Shown here: one piece after another, positions 1 to 10,375 of the stretch
How the letters are laid out: the number at the start of each line of letters is the position of its first letter
How positions within the stretch are numbered: the stretch's first letter is position 1
NCBI RefSeq assembly: GCF_003065605.1
Contig: NZ_CP026952.1
Coordinates: forward strand, 930,001-994,000
Source of the DNA: Aeromicrobium chenweiae
GTDB lineage: Bacteria > Actinomycetota > Actinomycetes > Propionibacteriales > Nocardioidaceae
Direction of reading: 5' to 3'
Length of the DNA stretch: 64,000 nt
The notes under the pieces: generated by a model
The model's database searches: none
Told to the model about the DNA's origin: nothing
What the model saw: the letters and a program-made list of their open reading frames with translations, nothing else
Program-made: the position numbers and the translations under genes

Positions 1-598
1 CGCCGGCCAGCTCGTCCTCGGACAGGTCCTCGCCGATCCACCCCCACAGGACGGTGCGCAGCTTGTGCTCGGCGTGGAAGGTCAGGCCGTGGTCGATGCC
101 GTGCCGGTGACCGCTCACCATCTCCAGGACGTGCCCGCCCTTGCGGTCGGCGTTGTTGACGACGATGTCGAAGACCGCCATGCGTCGCAGCTCGGGGGAG
201 TCCTCGTGGATCAACGACACCGGACGGTCGTGGGCGTCGAAGCCGTCGAAGACGTGGCGCCAGCCCTGCTCGGGCACCGCGTCGCTCGGGACGAGGTCGA
301 CGGCGTCCTGCGTCGGGTCGACGTCCTGCCAGAGCTGGACCATGCCGGGGCCGAGGGGGCCGTCCCGGAGCCAGGTGCGGGGCACGACGTCCCAGCCGAG
401 CACCTCGGACACGAGGTACGCGGCGACCTCGCGGTGCGCGAGGCAGCCGTCGGGGAAGTCCCAGAGCGGACGCTCGCCCGAGATGGGCTTGTACGCGACG
501 GCCACCTCGCCGATGCGTCCGACGAAGGTCGCGTTCGAGGCCGGCATGACCCGGCTGGTGACCTCGAGATCGCCGTCGAGGTCGAGGTCGGTCGTCAC
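1..598 (-). CDS. SCO1664 family protein (phosphatidylinositol kinase-like fold), C-terminus cut by window edge
   Basis: The reading frame is open from a GTG at 598 down to the left edge, so the C-terminus is missing. The visible ~199 residues include a lysine in AYKPISGERP (near residue 38), an FDIVVNNADRKGGHV stretch (near 149-163) and HGIDHGLTF (near 170). This is the HxxDxxxxN/D...D layout of the PI3/4-kinase-like SCO1664 family. Its biochemical role is unknown. The GTG start overlaps the stop of the DUF3090 gene (GTGA), so the two are probably translationally coupled. From known actinobacterial gene order, mshC (mycothiol ligase) would be expected just beyond the left edge; that is inference. 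Confidence 0.8.
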   Translation of the reverse strand, partial: MTTDLDLDGDLEVTSRVMPASNATFVGRIGEVAVAYKPISGERPLWDFPDGCLAHREVAAYLVSEVLGWDVVPRTWLRDGPLGPGMVQLWQDVDPTQDAVDLVPSDAVPEQGWRHVFDGFDAHDRPVSLIHEDSPELRRMAVFDIVVNNADRKGGHVLEMVSGHRHGIDHGLTFHAEHKLRTVLWGWIGEDLSEDELAG

Positions 599-1164
599 CG
601 GAACCCTTCGGGCAGCTCGCAGACGTGCTCGTCCGAGTCCATCGGCAGGCTGCACAGCGGGCAGATCGGCCGACCCGCCCCGACCACCTCGCGCGTCCGC
701 TTGGAGAACGCGCGGGCGCTGCCGACGGGGATGCGCACGACCAGGACCTCGTCGGGCTCGACCTCGTCCAGGTCGATGGTCTCGAGCTCCTCGGCCTCGA
801 CCACGAGGATCGGGAACGCCTCGATGACCATCTGGGCCGTCGTCGGGTCCCAGCCGAGGCTCATGGCGCCCGCGCGGAACTCCTCCTCGACGGGCTGGTC
901 GAGCGGCGCGTTGTCGACGAGCGGGGCGGGGGGGAGGGCGGGGACGCTGAACGGGTTGCCGTCCTCGGCCATCAGTCCGTCGAGGACCTCCTCGATCTTC
1001 TCGGCCAGGGCCGCGGCCTGCTCCTTCTCGATCGCGACGCTCACGATCTTCTTGCCGGCGCGAGCCTGCAGGAAGAACGTCCGGGCGCCGGGTTCACCGA
1101 CGGTTCCGACGACGAAGCGGTCCGGCCAGTCGAATCCGTGGACGAGGGGTGGCATGCGGTCCAT
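595..1164 (-). CDS. DUF3090 family protein
   Basis: A 189-residue protein with the family hallmarks: a FVVGTVGEPGARTFFLQAR stretch near the N-terminus, an acidic middle, and a C-terminal CPLC...C cluster that looks like a small metal site. Function is unknown. The family is nearly restricted to Actinobacteria and is found between a histidine phosphatase and the SCO1664-family protein, as here. The ATG at 1164 follows the upstream stop by one base (TAA-C-ATG), which argues for coupling. An in-frame ATG at 1155 is an equally possible start. There is no good Shine-Dalgarno sequence for either, consistent with re-initiation. Confidence 0.85.
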   Translation of the reverse strand: MDRMPPLVHGFDWPDRFVVGTVGEPGARTFFLQARAGKKIVSVAIEKEQAAALAEKIEEVLDGLMAEDGNPFSVPALPPAPLVDNAPLDQPVEEEFRAGAMSLGWDPTTAQMVIEAFPILVVEAEELETIDLDEVEPDEVLVVRIPVGSARAFSKRTREVVGAGRPICPLCSLPMDSDEHVCELPEGFR

Positions 1165-1165
1165 G

Positions 1166-1861
1166 TTAGGCGGGCCCGCCCGGGCCCGCGCCGCCGCCGA
1201 CCTGGGCGTCCGGCGCCGGCGGTGCCGCACGGAGCCAGGACAGGTCGCCGGCATCGGTGTTCGTCGCGACGACGTCGGGACGCGCCGCGCCGTACCGCAC
1301 GATCGAGACCGACGCCGGATTGACGTTGATGCGCTGGAACAGGTCGAGGTGCATGCCCAGGGCATCGGCCAGGATCGACTTGATGATGTCCCCGTGGCTG
1401 ACCGCGACCCAGACGGCGCCGGGCCCGTGCTCGGCCTCGAACGCGGCGTCGTGCCGGCGGATCGCCGCGACGGACCGGGCCTGCATGGCCTGGAGCGACT
1501 CCCCGCCGGGGAACACGGCCGCCGACGGCTGGCCCTGCACGACCTTCCAGAGGTCCTCCTTGGCGAGCTCGCTGAGCTTGCGGCCCTGCCACTCGCCGTA
1601 GTCGCACTCGGTGATGCCGCGCTCGGCGACCGTCGCGGGTGGGTCGGCCTGGTGGTGCAGGATCGCCCGGGCGGTCTGGCGGCAGCGCTCGAGCGGGCTG
1701 GTGACCACGCCCGCGACCGGCACGACGGCGAGGCGCTCGCCCGTCCGCGCGGCCTGCGTGCGTCCGGTCTCGTCGAGCCGGATGCCGGCAGTCCGTCCGG
1801 CGAGGACGCCGCTCGCATTCGCGGTGGTGCGTCCGTGCCGGACGAGGATGACGGTGGCCAT
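1166..1861 (-). CDS. Histidine phosphatase family protein (MSMEG_4193-type phosphomutase-like)
   Basis: A 231-residue phosphoglycerate-mutase-fold protein. The catalytic RHG triplet is at residues 8-10 (LVRHGRT), followed by SPLERCRQTA and a second histidine in VAVSHGDIIK. These are the phosphohistidine and general-acid regions of the branch-2 histidine phosphatases. The tail after about residue 205 is low-complexity Gly/Pro/Ala. The substrate is unknown. It is the first gene of a three-gene minus-strand unit with DUF3090 and the SCO1664-family protein, and it diverges from the cyclase gene across only 43 bp. Confidence 0.88.
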   Translation of the reverse strand: MATVILVRHGRTTANASGVLAGRTAGIRLDETGRTQAARTGERLAVVPVAGVVTSPLERCRQTARAILHHQADPPATVAERGITECDYGEWQGRKLSELAKEDLWKVVQGQPSAAVFPGGESLQAMQARSVAAIRRHDAAFEAEHGPGAVWVAVSHGDIIKSILADALGMHLDLFQRINVNPASVSIVRYGAARPDVVATNTDAGDLSWLRAAPPAPDAQVGGGAGPGGPA

Positions 1862-1904
1862 GCGGCTGATCGTAGACGGGGACCGAAGCCGCTAGGTTGG
1901 TGGC

Positions 1905-2714
1905 GTGTCAGCCCTGGAGGTCGTCCTGGCAGCGTCGACCGCTGTGCTCGCGGCGGCGCTCGTGGTCACGTTCGTCCGTCTGCGTGTCGCCCGCCGCCAG
2001 GTCGCGAGGCTGCAGGAGGGACGGCGGCGGCCGGACCGGTCCCGCCTCGTCCCGACGCCGACCGAGGCCGTGCGCACCGTGGTCGGCACGGCGTTGAGGG
2101 TGCGCGACCAGGGGCTGGGCGGCGTCATCCGCAGCTCGATCGACGACCTGGCCCAGTGGGCCGACGTGGAGCGCCCCGACCTGGCGCGCCTGGCGTCCGC
2201 CGACGGGACCGTGACGATCCTGTTCTCCGACATCGAGGACTCGACCGCGCTGAACCACCTGCTCGGCGACCGTGACTGGGTCCGCCTGCTGGCGCGCCAC
2301 GACCGGCTCGTGAAGCGCGCCGTCGCCGCGCACGACGGTCACGTCGTGAAGACGCAGGGCGACGGGTTCATGGTGGCGTTCGCCGAGGCGTCCGAGGCCG
2401 TGGGTGCCGCGTGCGCGATCCAGCGCGCGCTCGCCCGTGTCCGGCCCGGACGGAAGCTGGACGGGATCCGGGTCCGCGTGGGTGCCCACCGCGGCTCCGC
2501 GGTGCACCGCGACAACGACCTGTTCGGGCGCAACGTCGCGATCGCCGCGCGGGTCGCGTCGCAGGCCGACGGGGGAGAGGTGCTGGTCAGCGAGGCGGTG
2601 CTCGCAGCCGTCGGTGAGGACGCGCTTCACGTCCTGGACAGTCGCGAGGTCGAGCTCAAGGGCGTCCCGGGCACGCACTGCCTGCACCGGATCGACTGGG
2701 CGGCCGGATCCTAG
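1905..2714 (+). CDS. Membrane-anchored class III adenylate/guanylate cyclase
   Basis: 269 residues. An N-terminal membrane helix (about 5-25) is followed by a linker and a class III cyclase homology domain (about 100-262). Visible catalytic features are FSDIEDST (first metal Asp), KTQGDGF (substrate-contact Lys and second metal Asp) and GRNVAIAARV (transition-state Asn/Arg). It should convert ATP to cAMP at the inner membrane face, probably as a homodimer; the cognate sensor is not obvious. The GTG start lies 6 bases after a TAGGTT hexamer (1893-1898), so the mRNA may be leaderless. Confidence 0.85.
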   Translation: MSALEVVLAASTAVLAAALVVTFVRLRVARRQVARLQEGRRRPDRSRLVPTPTEAVRTVVGTALRVRDQGLGGVIRSSIDDLAQWADVERPDLARLASADGTVTILFSDIEDSTALNHLLGDRDWVRLLARHDRLVKRAVAAHDGHVVKTQGDGFMVAFAEASEAVGAACAIQRALARVRPGRKLDGIRVRVGAHRGSAVHRDNDLFGRNVAIAARVASQADGGEVLVSEAVLAAVGEDALHVLDSREVELKGVPGTHCLHRIDWAAGS

Positions 2715-2807
2715 GCCGAAATCCCCGCCGGGGCGGTGTTTTTGCCACCGTACGAGGCGAGATCCGCGCTCATATGGTGACGCATCCACCGCCCCCGCCG
2801 ACGAGCG

Positions 2808-2840
2808 TTTTCTTGACTGACTCAAGAAAACCGCTAGACT
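2808..2840 (+). promoter_or_regulatory. fur-katG promoter with a perfect 23-bp palindromic Fur-type operator
   Basis: A -35 TTGACT (2813-2818) and a -10 TAGACT (2835-2840) are separated by 16 bp. Across the -35 lies a perfect inverted repeat, TTTTCTTGA and TCAAGAAAA, with a 5-bp spacer (2808-2830). The predicted transcription start coincides with the ATG at 2848, so fur is probably leaderless. FurA/CatR-type regulators of katG in other actinobacteria bind AT-rich sites at the same place, so autorepression is the likely function. Confidence 0.8.
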
Positions 2841-2847
2841 CGTGGCG

Positions 2848-5593
<2,746 letters not shown>

Positions 5594-5614
5594 TCCACGC
5601 CTGAAGCAGAACCC

Positions 5615-5650
5615 CGAGGGGGCCGGTCGCGTTCGCGGCCGGCCCCTTCG
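5615..5650. terminator. Bidirectional hairpin terminator after katG
   Basis: Arms of 16 bases (5615-5630 and 5635-5650) pair with two mismatched or wobble positions around a GTTC loop. It sits between the convergent katG and SDR genes. There is no strong T-run, so it is GC-rich and U-poor as is usual in this kind of genome. Confidence 0.65.
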
Positions 5651-5653
5651 GCG

Positions 5654-6445
5654 TCACAGCATGGTCGTCAGGACTCCGCCGTCGGCACGGACGGCCGCGC
5701 CGTTCGTGGCCGAGGACAGCGGGCTGGCCAGGTAGGCGGCGAGGTGGGCGATCTCGGCCGGCTCGATGAACCGCTCCAGCAGCGTCGTCGCGTTCTGGCC
5801 GATGATCGAGTCCTTCATCGCCTCCTCCGGCAGGTCCTGGGCCCGGGCGATCTGTCCGACGGTCTGCGCGACGCCGTCGGAGTAGGTCGGCCCCCCGAGG
5901 ATCGTGTTGACGGTCACCTCGGTGCCCCGGGTGAGCTTGGCCAGCCCGTTCGCGAGGGCCAGCGCCCCGGCCTTGGTCACGCCGTAGTGCACCATGTCGG
6001 CCGGGACGTTCACGCCCGACTCGCTGCCGACGAAGATGATCCGTCCCCAGCCCGTGGCCAGCATGCTGCCGAGCACGTGCCGGGAGAGCCGGACGCTGCT
6101 CATGAGGTTGACCTCGAGGTAGCGCTGCCAGTCGTCGTCGGAGATCTCGGTGAACGGCTTGACCTCGAACAGGCCGACGTTGTTCACCAGGATGTCGACG
6201 GAGCCCAGCGACTCGAGCAGCCGCGTCACCTGCTCGGCGTCACCGAAGTCCGCGGCGAGACCTGAGACGTCCGCGCCCGGGGCTGCTTCCCGGAGGCTGG
6301 CCACGGCGGTGTCGACCCGCGTGGCGTCTCGTCCGTTGACGATGACCGACGCGCCCTCCGCGAGGAGTGCCTCCGCGATCGCGTAGCCGATTCCCTGTGT
6401 CGATCCGCTGATGAAAGCGGTCTTGCCGTTGAGCTGAAGATCCAT
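5654..6445 (-). CDS. SDR family oxidoreductase
   Basis: 263 residues of classical short-chain dehydrogenase. The nucleotide-binding turn is SGSTQGIGYAIAEAL (about 13-27), followed by the NNVG motif. A serine in FVGSESG and the YGVTKAG active-site Tyr-X3-Lys complete the catalytic set. It should be an NAD(P)(H)-dependent alcohol/carbonyl oxidoreductase of unknown substrate. The ATG at 6445 was chosen because AGGAG precedes it; upstream codons in the open frame run into the operators. It is divergent from the MarR gene and probably its target. Confidence 0.85.
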   Translation of the reverse strand: MDLQLNGKTAFISGSTQGIGYAIAEALLAEGASVIVNGRDATRVDTAVASLREAAPGADVSGLAADFGDAEQVTRLLESLGSVDILVNNVGLFEVKPFTEISDDDWQRYLEVNLMSSVRLSRHVLGSMLATGWGRIIFVGSESGVNVPADMVHYGVTKAGALALANGLAKLTRGTEVTVNTILGGPTYSDGVAQTVGQIARAQDLPEEAMKDSIIGQNATTLLERFIEPAEIAHLAAYLASPLSSATNGAAVRADGGVLTTML

Positions 6446-6494
6446 GATGGTGTCGTCTCCTGGGGTCGTGCCGCCCATGACGGCACCGGTGATT

Positions 6495-6543
6495 ACTTTC
6501 CTGGTCAAGTGAAGAGTAGGTCGCGTCACTTTCCCAATCAAGT
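6495..6543. promoter_or_regulatory. Pair of matched MarR-type operators
   Basis: Two palindromes of the form ACTT-N8-AAGT occur at 6495-6510 and 6528-6543, exactly 33 bp apart. The second extends to a perfect TCACTT...AAGTGA and the first has one mismatch. They lie between the divergent SDR and MarR genes. The spacing of about three helical turns puts both on the same DNA face. Confidence 0.7.
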
Positions 6544-6587
6544 GAAACGGGCGCACGGTGGGCGTGACTTCGCGTACTGTTGCGCTC

Positions 6588-7079
6588 ATGCCGGATCCCC
6601 GTACCCCTGCCGAGCTCAGCGGTGAGGACCTCGAGACCTGGTCCGCGCTGGCGACCCTCCTGGAGTGGCTGCCCGCCGCGCTCGACAGCCAGCTGCAGCG
6701 TGACGCCGACCTGACGCACTTCGAGTACGGCGTCCTGTACGCGCTCGCGACGGCTCCCGACAGCACGCTGCGCATGAGCGTCCTGGCCGGCTACGCCAAC
6801 AGCTCGTTGTCCCGACTGTCCCGGGCGGCGTCACGGCTCGAGACCAGGGGCTGGCTGCAGCGCTCGAGCGACCCGGCGGACGGGCGCTACACGCTCGCGA
6901 CGCTCACCGACACGGGCCGGCGGAAGGTCGAGGAGGCCACCCCGGCGCATGTCGAGACCGTTCAGCGGCTGGTCCTCGCCCCGCTGACGCAGGCGCAGAC
7001 CCGGCAGCTCAGGGAGATCAGCCGGCGGATCACCCGCTCGATCCGGGACGAGGGCGCCTGGAGCCCGCTCGGCACCTGA
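6588..7079 (+). CDS. MarR family transcriptional regulator
   Basis: 163 residues with a winged helix-turn-helix core: LTHFEYGVLYALA, then MSVLAGYANSSLSRLSRAASRLETRGWL as the recognition region, and DPADGRYTLATLTDTGRR as the wing. It likely represses the divergent SDR gene and itself through the paired operators. The ATG at 6588 sits 7 bases after a TACTGT hexamer (6575-6580), suggesting a leaderless transcript. A GTG at 6558 is in frame but would start inside the promoter region. Confidence 0.87.
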   Translation: MPDPRTPAELSGEDLETWSALATLLEWLPAALDSQLQRDADLTHFEYGVLYALATAPDSTLRMSVLAGYANSSLSRLSRAASRLETRGWLQRSSDPADGRYTLATLTDTGRRKVEEATPAHVETVQRLVLAPLTQAQTRQLREISRRITRSIRDEGAWSPLGT

Positions 7080-7136
7080 CCGCGAGCGGAACATGGACGG
7101 GACATCTGGCGTTGCCTTGGCTGGAGAGGAGTCGTC

Positions 7137-7829
7137 ATGACGACCATCGGCATCCTGGGCGCCGGCCAGGTGGGAAGCACCTTGGCCCGCGCATCGATCG
7201 CGGCGGGCTACGACGTGGTGATCGCCAACTCGCGAGGTCCTGAGACGCTGCGCGGGCTGGTCGACGAGCTCGGTCCGCGCGCACGAGCCGCGTCCCCCGC
7301 GGAGGCCGCGGCCGCAGCCGACTTCGCCGTCACCGCGTTCCCGTACGCCCCGGACGTGCTGCCGCCGGTGGAGGCGCTCGCAGGCAAGGTCGTCATCGAC
7401 AACAACAACTACATGGCCTGGCGCGACGGGAGCTGGCCCGAGATCGAGTCCGGTCGCACGACGATCCACGAGCTGCGCCAGCAGCAGCTGCCCACCTCGA
7501 AGATCGTGAAGGCGTTCACCCACGTGCAGTTCCACGCGCGGTCCCCGATCCGTGTCCCGGACGACCGGCTGCCTGCGCTGATCCGGCTGGCCCGGCCGGC
7601 CGGACACCCCGAACGGAAGGCGCTGGCCGTCTCCAGCAACCACCCCGAGGCGGTCGAGCTGGTGACGCGCTTCTACGACGACCTGGGGTTCGACGCCGTG
7701 GACAACAGCCCGCTGAGCGAGTCGTGGCGCAGCGCCCCCGGCACCCCCATGTGGCGGCACCACGTCGACGGACAGAGTCGCGAGGAGCTCATCCGCAACC
7801 TGCGGCGGGCGGAGCGCCCGGTCGGCTGA
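7137..7829 (+). CDS. NADPH-dependent F420 reductase-like oxidoreductase (Rossmann)
   Basis: 230 residues. The N-terminus is a dinucleotide fold with GILGAGQVGSTLARA (about 5-19), followed by IANSRGP, which resembles NADP-preferring F420:NADPH oxidoreductase and pyrroline-carboxylate-reductase-like proteins. Residues 95-230 include the VIDNNNYMAWRDG and IVKAFTHVQFHA segments of this family. The substrate is not predictable. GGAGAGGAG lies just before the ATG. It ends 4 bp from the convergent hydratase-like gene. Confidence 0.75.
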   Translation: MTTIGILGAGQVGSTLARASIAAGYDVVIANSRGPETLRGLVDELGPRARAASPAEAAAAADFAVTAFPYAPDVLPPVEALAGKVVIDNNNYMAWRDGSWPEIESGRTTIHELRQQQLPTSKIVKAFTHVQFHARSPIRVPDDRLPALIRLARPAGHPERKALAVSSNHPEAVELVTRFYDDLGFDAVDNSPLSESWRSAPGTPMWRHHVDGQSREELIRNLRRAERPVG

Positions 7830-7833
7830 CGGC

Positions 7834-8601
7834 CTAGCGGCGGGAGATCGACTCCCGCAGGGCCCGGACGTGCTCGACGAACGCCGGCCGTGTGGTCGAC
7901 CAGGCCTGCGCCCGCGTCTCGGCGGCGAAGATCGCCTCGTGGTCCGGCGTCTGCTGGGCCTGACGAAGGGTCGAGACGTAGCGGCGGACGAGCGCACCCT
8001 CGATCCCGTCGAGGCGCGCCCCGAGCGCGAGCGCCTCGTCGATCAGCTTCTCGGGTGCGGTCACCTTCGCGACGAGCCCGACCTCGTGCGCGCGCTGGGC
8101 GTCCCAGCGTTCGCCGAACAGCACCGCGAGCGTGGCCTGCTGATGACCGACGGCCCGTTCCATCAGCCACGTGTGGCCGCCTCCGGGGTGCAGGCGCAGC
8201 TGGGCGAAGCGGGTGTCGAACCGGGCCGCGGTCGACGCGAGCCGGACGTCGCAGGCGAGGGCGAGGTTGAGCCCCGCGCCGACGGCCGGCCCGTTGACCG
8301 CCGCGATCGTGGCGAGCGGCGAGCGCAGGACACGCAGGAATCCCTCGTAGACCTCACGGACGTCGTCGAAGTCCCCGGCGGCGGACTGCTCCAGGGTGGA
8401 CAGCTCGGCGCCGGCGCAGAACGCCTTGCCGCGGCCCGTGACGACGAGCGTGTTGACCCCGGGCACCGACTCGGCGCGGGTCACGTCCTCGTCGATCGAA
8501 CGCACCATCGCCGAGGTCAGGATGTTGCGCCGGTCGGGGTCGTCGAGCGTCAGCAGGGCCGTGGCCCCCTGGATCGTCAGCGTGGTGGGGCGGGAGGTCA
8601 T
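7834..8601 (-). CDS. Enoyl-CoA hydratase/isomerase family protein
   Basis: 255 residues of crotonase fold. GRGKAFCAGAEL and AAVNGPAVGAGLNLALACD form the CoA site and oxyanion hole. At the place where hydratases carry the first catalytic glutamate (a PEI-like motif) this protein reads AQLRLHPGGGHTW, so ordinary hydratase chemistry is doubtful and an isomerase or other CoA reaction is possible. The ATG overlaps the stop of the PucR gene (ATGA), so the two are co-translated. Confidence 0.82.
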   Translation of the reverse strand: MTSRPTTLTIQGATALLTLDDPDRRNILTSAMVRSIDEDVTRAESVPGVNTLVVTGRGKAFCAGAELSTLEQSAAGDFDDVREVYEGFLRVLRSPLATIAAVNGPAVGAGLNLALACDVRLASTAARFDTRFAQLRLHPGGGHTWLMERAVGHQQATLAVLFGERWDAQRAHEVGLVAKVTAPEKLIDEALALGARLDGIEGALVRRYVSTLRQAQQTPDHEAIFAAETRAQAWSTTRPAFVEHVRALRESISRR

Positions 8602-10253
8602 GACGTCACGGTAGTGCCGCGCGTGCCCGGCCGAGGACGAGCCCGGCCGACGCGGATGTCGTGCACCAGCAGCGCGACGCCGAGCGACAGCACCGAGTCC
8701 GCGTCGTCCAGGTCGACCGCGAGGATCGACTCCAGCTTCCGCAGTCGGCCGTAGAGGGCCTGCCGGCTGATGTGGGTCGCCTGGGCCAGTGCTGCCTTGT
8801 TGCCGCGCAGCTCGACGTACCGGCGCAGCAGCTCGAGCAGGCCGGTCGCGTGCTCGGCCTCGTGTGCGAGCAGTGGGCCGAGCTCGGACTCCGCGAACCC
8901 GAGCACCCGCTCGTCGTCCTGCAGCTGCGCGACGAGACCGCGCAGGCGTACGTCGGTCGAGCGGAACCAGCGTGCCGACGACGGCTCGAGCGCCCGTGCG
9001 GCCTCGGCGACGTGCACAGCCGTGCGCATCCGCGAGGCCGCGACGAGGAGCGTGGCGGCGGCGCGGCCCACGCCGAGGACGGGGCCGGACGCGGGGGCGG
9101 GCCCGTCGCGCCCGGTCGCGGTTGCGAGCGCCTCCAGGGCGGTGTCCTCCTGGACCCCCGGGCGCAGCGCGATGACGATCCCCACCCCGCCGTCGTCGAC
9201 ACTGCCGGCGATCGCGTCGAGGCGGGCCGTCACCAGCGCGTCCGAGACGGTCTCGAGCTGTGCGCGGGCACGCCGCTGACGGGCGACCTGGTCGGGCAAC
9301 GTCGCGCGCTCGAACAGTGCGACGACCGGCAGGTACGCGACGCCGGCTCGCATGCCGAGGGCGGCGGCCCGTGCCAGGCCGTCCGCCTCGTCCTGGACAC
9401 GGCCGTCCACGAGCTCCTGCAGCAGCGACTCCTGGGCCTGCGACTGCAGCCGGGTCGCGTCGCGCTCGACGAGTCGGGACAGCTGGAGCGCCTGGGCGGC
9501 GCGCTGCATGACCATCGCCGTCGTCGCCGGGTCGTGGGCGGGCTGCGGGGCCACGACGCGTCCCCACGGCGCACCTCGCAGGCCGACCGGGCACGTGAGC
9601 CACTGCTCGGGACCCGTCGTGCCGGCCTCCTCCAGCACCGGTGCGCGCCGGGAGCGCTCCTCCCACTCACGCAGGAGTGCCCCGGACGTCCGACCGTGGC
9701 GGGCGAGGGCCACCACGTGGTGCCCGGCGTCCTCCAGCACGACCGGCGCGTCGATCAGCCCGGCCGCCGCGGCGAGGATCGCGGACGCGTCGGCGCTGTC
9801 CAGGCTCAGGTTGGTGAAGACCTCGTGGGTCCGCTGCGCCAGCTCGAGCCCCTGGTACTGCTCGCCCACGATCAGGCGGTGCACCGCCTCGGTGATCGAG
9901 ACGAAGCGGACGGGGGAGTGCAGCGCGACGAGCGGCAGCTGCAGTCGCTCGGCCTGGCGCACCACGTCGGCCGGCAGCTCGGGCAGCCGGGGACCGAGCT
10001 CGACGATGAGGCCGCACGCGCTGGCCTGGGCGAGCTGGGTGACGAACCGCTGCGGATCGGCCGTCGGTCCCACCAGCGGGAGCCCGGTCGTCAGCACGAC
10101 CTCGTGGCCGCCGAGCAGGTCCGCCATGTCGTCGACCTCGGTCACGTGCACCCACCGCACGGGGCGGTCCAGAGCGTCCTCGCCGGCCAGCACCTCCGGG
10201 CGTCCCGCCACGAGGACGTCCAGTGCGAGGATCGTGCGCAGTGTCAATGGCAT
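8598..10253 (-). CDS. PucR family transcriptional regulator
   Basis: 551 residues. The N-terminal PucR domain starts at MPLTLRTIL and runs to about 125, a GGDEF-like regulatory middle follows, and the C-terminal PucR helix-turn-helix ends with RYVELRGNKAALAQATHISRQALYGRLRKLE. Such proteins usually activate or repress purine, amine or amino-acid catabolic genes nearby. It faces the amine catabolic operon and is coupled to the downstream hydratase-like gene. The ATG at 10253 matches the usual family start; one arm of the inverted repeat covers codons 2-5. Confidence 0.88.
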   Translation of the reverse strand: MPLTLRTILALDVLVAGRPEVLAGEDALDRPVRWVHVTEVDDMADLLGGHEVVLTTGLPLVGPTADPQRFVTQLAQASACGLIVELGPRLPELPADVVRQAERLQLPLVALHSPVRFVSITEAVHRLIVGEQYQGLELAQRTHEVFTNLSLDSADASAILAAAAGLIDAPVVLEDAGHHVVALARHGRTSGALLREWEERSRRAPVLEEAGTTGPEQWLTCPVGLRGAPWGRVVAPQPAHDPATTAMVMQRAAQALQLSRLVERDATRLQSQAQESLLQELVDGRVQDEADGLARAAALGMRAGVAYLPVVALFERATLPDQVARQRRARAQLETVSDALVTARLDAIAGSVDDGGVGIVIALRPGVQEDTALEALATATGRDGPAPASGPVLGVGRAAATLLVAASRMRTAVHVAEAARALEPSSARWFRSTDVRLRGLVAQLQDDERVLGFAESELGPLLAHEAEHATGLLELLRRYVELRGNKAALAQATHISRQALYGRLRKLESILAVDLDDADSVLSLGVALLVHDIRVGRARPRPGTRGTTVTS

Positions 10254-10285
10254 GCGGGTCAGGGTACGCCGCCGCATTGACACTG
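10239..10285. promoter_or_regulatory. Perfect 11-bp inverted repeat between pucR and the amine operon
   Basis: CAGTGTCAATG at 10239-10249 and its exact reverse complement CATTGACACTG at 10275-10285 are 36 bp apart centre to centre. The left arm is inside the pucR coding start and the right arm is in the intergenic region. The right arm overlaps a smaller palindrome, GACAC-T-GTGTC (10279-10289), and contains TTGACA in the plus direction. This is a candidate PucR binding site controlling both directions. Confidence 0.6.
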
Positions 10286-10375
10286 TGTCCACTCCGCCCG
10301 CGGGAACGCGACACCATGACCATGGTGCCGGGTCCGCCCACGCGGGAGGATGGACGGAACCTCCGAAGGAGCCCC

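Noticed and set aside
8661-10280. A 539-codon plus-strand frame opposite pucR
   Set aside because: The sequence is Arg/Val/Gly/Leu-rich with no domain, while the minus strand encodes a full PucR protein.
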